The notes below the pieces were generated by a model, which ran no database searches, was not told the origin of the DNA, and saw only the letters and a list, made by a program, of their open reading frames with translations. Below, one piece after another: positions 58,199 to 64,000 of a stretch of 64,000 bases of DNA; within the stretch, counting starts at the first letter, position 1, and every line of letters starts with the position of its first letter. Source of the DNA: Colias croceus (lineage: Eukaryota; Arthropoda; Insecta; Lepidoptera; Pieridae); assembly GCF_905220415.1 (NCBI RefSeq), contig NC_059554.1, positions 3,745,001 through 3,809,000 of the forward strand, written 5' to 3'. The translations under genes were made by a program, and so were the position numbers.

Positions 58199-61100
58199 CT
58201 GCATAAGGAATTTTGCTTTATATGAAGTTTTCAGTAGGTTGTAAGCACTTTTCTTCTGTAAAACATGGTAAAACGGAGCATCTTAGGAATATTAAAATTA
58301 TTAATGTTAAATGCGAATAATGTAATAAGTTTTAAGAAATATATTCATAATCTACAAATAAATACATATACATTCAATTGTATTGTTTTAATGTAAAAAT
58401 TATCAAGTCATCCCTTATAATCAAATGTGATGTGTATAACTTGAATCTCTATCAGCCTGGATGACTTTACAGACGTCCTTCAGAGTAAACCCCATTGTCT
58501 TAAAGATTTCTTGTGTCTCGAGAGAATTGTTTTGGGGGCGGATTACACCGTATTAATTAAAGAGCCGAAGTCTTATAAGTACTAATTTCTCTAAGGATGC
58601 CTTGAGGAGTAAACTTCGAATGGAAGGTAAAAATTGATTTATTACGTACTTTAGGTTGAAAATGTTTATTTTATGTTGATTTTATGTTACAATATTAAAT
58701 AGTAGGTTAGTAATAGCTATTTAAAACTTTTTTTGTATTATCTACAGTTAATTTAATGAATTCAGGTAACTGAAATCAAGCTATGAATTTGACACATGAG
58801 ACTTTTGGTTACTGTAGGTAATTGAAACCAATTTTTTTCCTCTAATATTCATACGATGAATCCAATGGAATTTTCCGTAACATAATATTATATTGGGCTG
58901 TTGCTATTTAAAACACGTTGGCATATTGGGAGCATGTCGTCTTATAACTTTTCGGTAAATATGAATAAAATAGATATTTCCCATGGGACGTTCTTTAGAC
59001 CCGAAACCTGGGTCCCGTTACACATCCATCTAATATAATAGACGTATAAAATGCGTTATAGCTTCCCGATACAGGATATGCTAGCTTATCACATGCTATA
59101 TCAATATTTACGGTGCACGATATTATTTTATTGGCGCATAAAGTTCCTAACTCGCCCAACAATTTTCAATCTTAGCATAACTACAATATATTGTTAAGTG
59201 GAAGTCGTTGTTTATGTATAAATAAAAGTTTATGGAGGAATATGTGTTTACGGAAAAACAATTAATAATCTTAGTTACTACTAAGTTAGTCACTACTAAG
59301 TTAGTCACTTACTAGTGAAAAAAGAAATTATTTGTAGTAATAATTGTAATTTTTTAATCACGTAAAAGTTCAACAAAAATGTTATCTCAATCTTAAAATT
59401 CAATTGGTATTATATTAAACTGAACTATTATGTATCTTACTGTTATCTATATTATTGCTCTATCTATAATATAGTATAAGTCAAGTAGAGCACAGTCTCA
59501 CACTTTAATACCCGATTTCTTATTCCTGACCTCGTTTAGTATTCAGTGTATATATCGTTTAACTGATATTATATATAAGGTTCAGCTTATGCTAAGAAGT
59601 TATTACCATCCGAGTTAAGCTGACTCCCCACAGCAAAATTTTACGGAACACCGCTGAGTAAACGTATGCAAATGGAGACTTTATGTCTTCATCACTTTAT
59701 ACGAATTTCCGCAAGCGTGTGATCAAATAAAATATATCTGGCGGTACCCGTTTGCAGCAGACATTTTATAAAACGGTTGTATGACCTAATTCCTTAGTGG
59801 CCTACATCGTAGAATGTTTGTAAAAATTAAATGCTGTCACATGTTACTCCTATTAATTTTACTAACGAATTTTCAGTGCTTACCCTTGAAACGAGTTTCG
59901 TTTTTTTAACATACTGTACTGTACTGAACATACTTGTTTTAAGCTCACTTTTTATTTTTAATGAGAATTTTCTGTATAAAGAGAAACTTTCTGCTGAAGA
60001 GTATATTAATTCATAGTACGACAAATTGAATATATTATTTACTAAAATAGGAGATCTTTTACTTAATTATTTTCGGAGCACTTTGTGTTTCGGAGATATA
60101 CAGAATGGAATTGTAATGTTTTCGTTAGCATTACCTGAGACACTGTCACAGCATGTTACAAATAAAACGTCAGGATTTTAGGATCACGAGATCCATTTTT
60201 CCTGTGTCATATTTTCAGTGAAAAATATGAGACGGCATAAAAGGATCATCGTCAGACAGCCGCACACTAACGTTAAAGCTAGGCGACAGAACATTGCGCA
60301 CGCATCAAATTATATTGATACCATAATCTCTTTACTATATTTAGATTATAAGTTACATATTTATTTTGCATTTATGTGCCAAACTATATTTATAAATATG
60401 AAATATTAACGAAGTAGAACCTTCACTAAACAACAAAACATTAAGTTTTTTGTTGATGTGTTATTTTCTTATAATTCAAGTTTACATTATTTTTAATGCA
60501 AATGGACATCACTATAGTTGACCAATCCAAATGAAAGCCCAGCCAGTCTTGCAACAGCAAGTATTATCATACGATGTTATCTGACAAAGTAATACGAAGA
60601 GGACAATGTAGAGTGCTAAAAACAAAAAAATGTTGGGATTTACTGTATAGTAGATGCTGCGGCTTCACTGCACCGTAGTTAATTCATTATACAACTGTGT
60701 AATATCTCTTTAGGTGATTTGCAATGTAAATGTTATATCGAGGTGAGTTTAATTCTGCTTTAAAATGTGAATATTTTTTGAAATGCTACTTTAATACTAC
60801 CTACATACATTTAGAGATGATTTTTTTAAACCAATTTTAGCTTTATCAACCGCGAGTGTTGATATATTTTTTAATGTTGCATAAATTAATTTTATTACTA
60901 GAAAAACCATAATAATATAATAATTAAAACGTGCAAAATAACACGGACAACGCAGAGATAATATATTCGATTGTATTCTATATAAATTTAATAACTGTTC
61001 CTTAATGTAATATCTCAATGTTTTCTCCTTTTTCCGATCACAGCGGCTTGGTTTTACCGTGAATTGAATTGAAAATGGGATGAGTGCCGCTTGTTTATAG

Positions 61101-64000
61101 ATTCTGTTTTACGACGTGGCCCAAAATATTTCATTAACCATCTACCAGACATAAAAAGTTTAGCCATTACGTCGATTTTGTTGATAAAGGCCTCGTTATG
61201 AAGCATACTTCATAATAAGTTAATATAATCAATAAAGTATAATATCTTCAAAGAGTACACAACTGTGTGACGACATAAATATTTGTAATATAGTAATTAA
61301 GAATTTGTTAAGAATCATAAATATTGACAGCTCATATTGCTTATGCGCTTATGCAATGTTTATCAAAAGCTTCCCTAAGCAATTAGTAATTGGCAATTGC
61401 AACTATATCTAAACCTGCAATAATTGTTCATTACACATCAGATAGATCACTGGCCACAATTAATTAATAAGCTCATTATCGGGGACGTCATTGTATCTGA
61501 TACCCGTGATGCGACAGGCTAATGAGAGCATTGAACATCGAATATCGATCCTGCCTTAGTTACTACTCACGTTACACGTCATCGTTAATTGGACGATATC
61601 ACCAGGGATAAGGTTAGTAGAACCAGCTTAAAGAAAGGGGGCCGCTTGCAGAATAAGGTATATTCTCCTAGGTACGATATACAAATGCCTGTGACTATGC
61701 TATGGATTTGGCTACCAAGGTTTTAGTGGGTAAAAATCCCACATTCCACCAAAAGCTAGAGTCTTTTGAATATCTCATTAGCAAAAAAGGCATATCACTC
61801 GTTGGACGACGATACTAATAGTTTGCATCATTAACTAATGTTGTTGTTTTACCAAATCGTTTCACTAAAGTGCTGATATTTAAGTCAAAAATACATTTGG
61901 CTAGTTTAAGATAATAGTTATATTCCAAAAATAAAATAACATACTAAAAGCGTACGTCTAAAATAGTAATAACGTAGAGAAGAGATTTGGGTGAATATAA
62001 AGTCGCAGACACATTTTGTTCAGGTCACTAGTTCTTGAAATAAATAAGATGCTCATATTCACGTATAAAATATAATATAAGATTAGGCTTACAGGTTGGC
62101 TTTGATATTTATTTTTAATTATATATTAGTAATTATTGTCAAGGTTGATAATATAAGATAATTTAGCTATATTTACACAATAATAATCTTAGAATGTGAA
62201 ACAAAAAACAAATAAAGTTTTTCATTGTTACGTTCGCAGCAAGATAAAACCACGTATCTTATTTAGAGCAAACAATGAAGTCGGTAGTTGGCAATAATCG
62301 TCGGAATTTGGACGACGAAATGTTCTCTTATTTTTCCATTTGAAAAGTCCTGACGAGGCGCTATTTGTGTTTTTCTCCGGACTTTATTTTTGTTATTTCC
62401 ACGGTGCTGCGTTGATTTAGGCAGATTCGCAACGATTTGAAGGCGTGGACAATAATCTACCACTTGCTTCCTTTAGATACGATCTATTTCATATTCTGTA
62501 TTATGTTTCCGAAATTTACAGCGGAGTAAACTAAAATGAATGTTTATATTTGTTGCGCTGAATTTCATAGACAGTGCTGTAGTACACCAGTTAAAGCGAA
62601 ATGGTTGTTAAGCAAACACAGTTTGAAACTGATACATAAGCTCCATTATAAACTTGCTCGAAATACCTGATCGAGTTGGAGCTTACCTGTGGTTTCAGTG
62701 GATAGATTTAGATACGAATACATTTAAAGAAAATGTGTAATAGAATTAATTTGGTTCTAATTTATAACGGTATTAATTTACGAATCTTTATTATTAGCAT
62801 TTTAAATTGAGTAATTATTTTGGTTTATTTATTAACGCCTTTTATGTTTTTTTACACTCCAGTGACTTACAGCTCACAGGTTATACTGTAATGAAAAAAA
62901 ACTGTATACCTACACAAACTAAACAAAACTATACAGTGACATAAGCGCAGCTGTACACTTTGCCTCTATACCCCCGTTTCACGTGCTCTATTTTTAGGCA
63001 ACATCATCTTTACATAAATTTACATTCCCCTCTAAAAGATTTGCTCAAAACATGACATGACACTATCTTTTTGTTTTATTAACTTATTTCCTTGATCCTT
63101 ATTTAAAATCTCGCTTCGTAGTAGTAATGTTAAAATAACTCGAAGCAATTTCGTAAGCCCCACTTAAGCACTCTGCTACGTTGTCATTTTTGCAGAATAA
63201 TCCTCGTCATCCTCAAATTTACTTTAGGCGTCAGTCCAAAAGTATATTATTATTTATATAACAGACGTCCATTCTGGTTGTTTAACTAACCGTAACACAT
63301 TTCCTCTGCCCCTGTCATAAAAACTGACCTTTTTCTCTTTTACGGTCACATGGACAATTGGGAAAATATAATGTGAATTTGTCAAGAAAATCCAACACCT
63401 CGTAGATTGGATCAAGTTTACCTTTTTAGAAAAACAACAACGTAGTAGAAAGACGGAGATTAGGTTCGGCTCGAGTATGCCTCCCGCAGAGCCGAGTGCG
63501 TGCGTCCGAGTTCCGAAGGGGGATAAGCGCCACACGAACCAAGCTTAACAATAAAACGCCTCTCTATAAAAAGTTAGCGTACAAAATTCCCTTTATATTA
63601 CACACCTGATTGTCTAAGAATTTATTTTATCCCTATTGATCGATTAGGGTCCGTTAAGTAAAATACGCGTAAGTGGCAATTGCGATACAGAAACAACGTA
63701 CATATAAGACAGTTGTGTTAGGAGACCACTAAACTATACGTTTTATTTTTTAAGATTCCTAGAAAAATATTCTATGTTATCGTGTGCTAACCAACAAACA
63801 TTATATTAATATTTAATAACGGGAACCTGTTCATTTCAGCAGTGTAACAATTGGACAAACTTGTGCGGTAACTACACTAAATTTTAGTGTCAGCAAGACC
63901 ACAAGCGACCGTGGTGGGATTACCTGGAGTGGTTTGGCTGTCTGCCTAGCGCTTCTATTGAGGACAAGTTTAATATGAGCGAGCCGTGATACCCTCCACG
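58199..64000. other. Probable large upstream intron of the ELM2-SANT gene
   Basis: The exon at 58198 begins within a zinc finger, so an upstream exon must exist, but I found none with a suitable donor between 58.2 and 63.9 kb. A 2 x 'actactaagttagtc' tandem lies near 59278. Homeodomain-rich sequence lies at 61375-61560. A possible exon end occurs at 63925-64000. Confidence 0.4.

Noticed and set aside
63254..63535. 93-codon minus-strand frame
   Set aside because: No recognisable domain and no convincing splice sites in phase with the neighbouring gene.
63830..63890. Plus-strand mini-exon after 'tttcag' encoding a short Cys- and Asn-rich peptide
   Set aside because: Only about 16 codons to a stop, with no upstream plus-strand gene to join.

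Overview
The window looks like nuclear DNA of a butterfly or moth. It is very AT-rich, its genes have many short exons with GT-AG introns, and it carries dispersed repeats of lepidopteran type: tRNA-headed SINEs, RTE-like LINE pieces, 'ctccgctcctg' and 'gcgggcggtaagctagt' repeats, and interstitial TTAGG telomere-type repeats. No sequence search was run. Gene names rest on recognised motifs and on reading frames that stay open across every exon junction I joined by hand.

Layout. 1-3.6 kb is an RTE-type LINE, cut by the window start, with ORF1 and an intact endonuclease/reverse transcriptase ORF2. 3.6-10.6 kb is mostly intergenic and holds a hairpin MITE, a 986-bp Harbinger-like element, a possible minus-strand first exon near 7.7 kb, and the debris of a THAP/P-element-like gene. 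10.7-12.4 kb is a complete Rce1 (CAAX prenyl protease 2), plus strand, six exons. 13.7-15.3 kb is a non-autonomous pogo/Tigger-like element with a large nested inverted repeat. 18.0-23.9 kb is a complete KCTD3/SHKBP1-type BTB/WD40 gene, minus strand, 13 exons. 24.5-33.5 kb is a complete Stt3B, plus strand, 14 exons; it diverges from the KCTD3-type gene across a 575-bp gap. 40.2-58.2 kb, and probably beyond 64 kb, is the 3' part of a minus-strand gene of the TRERF1/ZNF541/MIDEAS family: C2H2 fingers, ELM2, SANT and a C-terminal finger.

Functions. Rce1 and Stt3B both act at the ER membrane, on CAAX processing and N-glycosylation. The KCTD3-type protein is probably a cytoplasmic BTB/WD40 adaptor. 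The ELM2-SANT zinc-finger protein is probably a nuclear scaffold of a histone-deacetylase complex. The genes do not form a pathway; this is ordinary insect gene order.

Most notable points: (1) a canonical -1 frameshift heptamer exactly at the LINE ORF1 stop, leading into ORF2, which has no upstream AUG; (2) three tandem 91-bp copies just after the SANT exon, each framing an in-phase 36-nt micro-exon that repeats part of the SANT domain; (3) several TIR elements whose autonomous partners I do not recognise.
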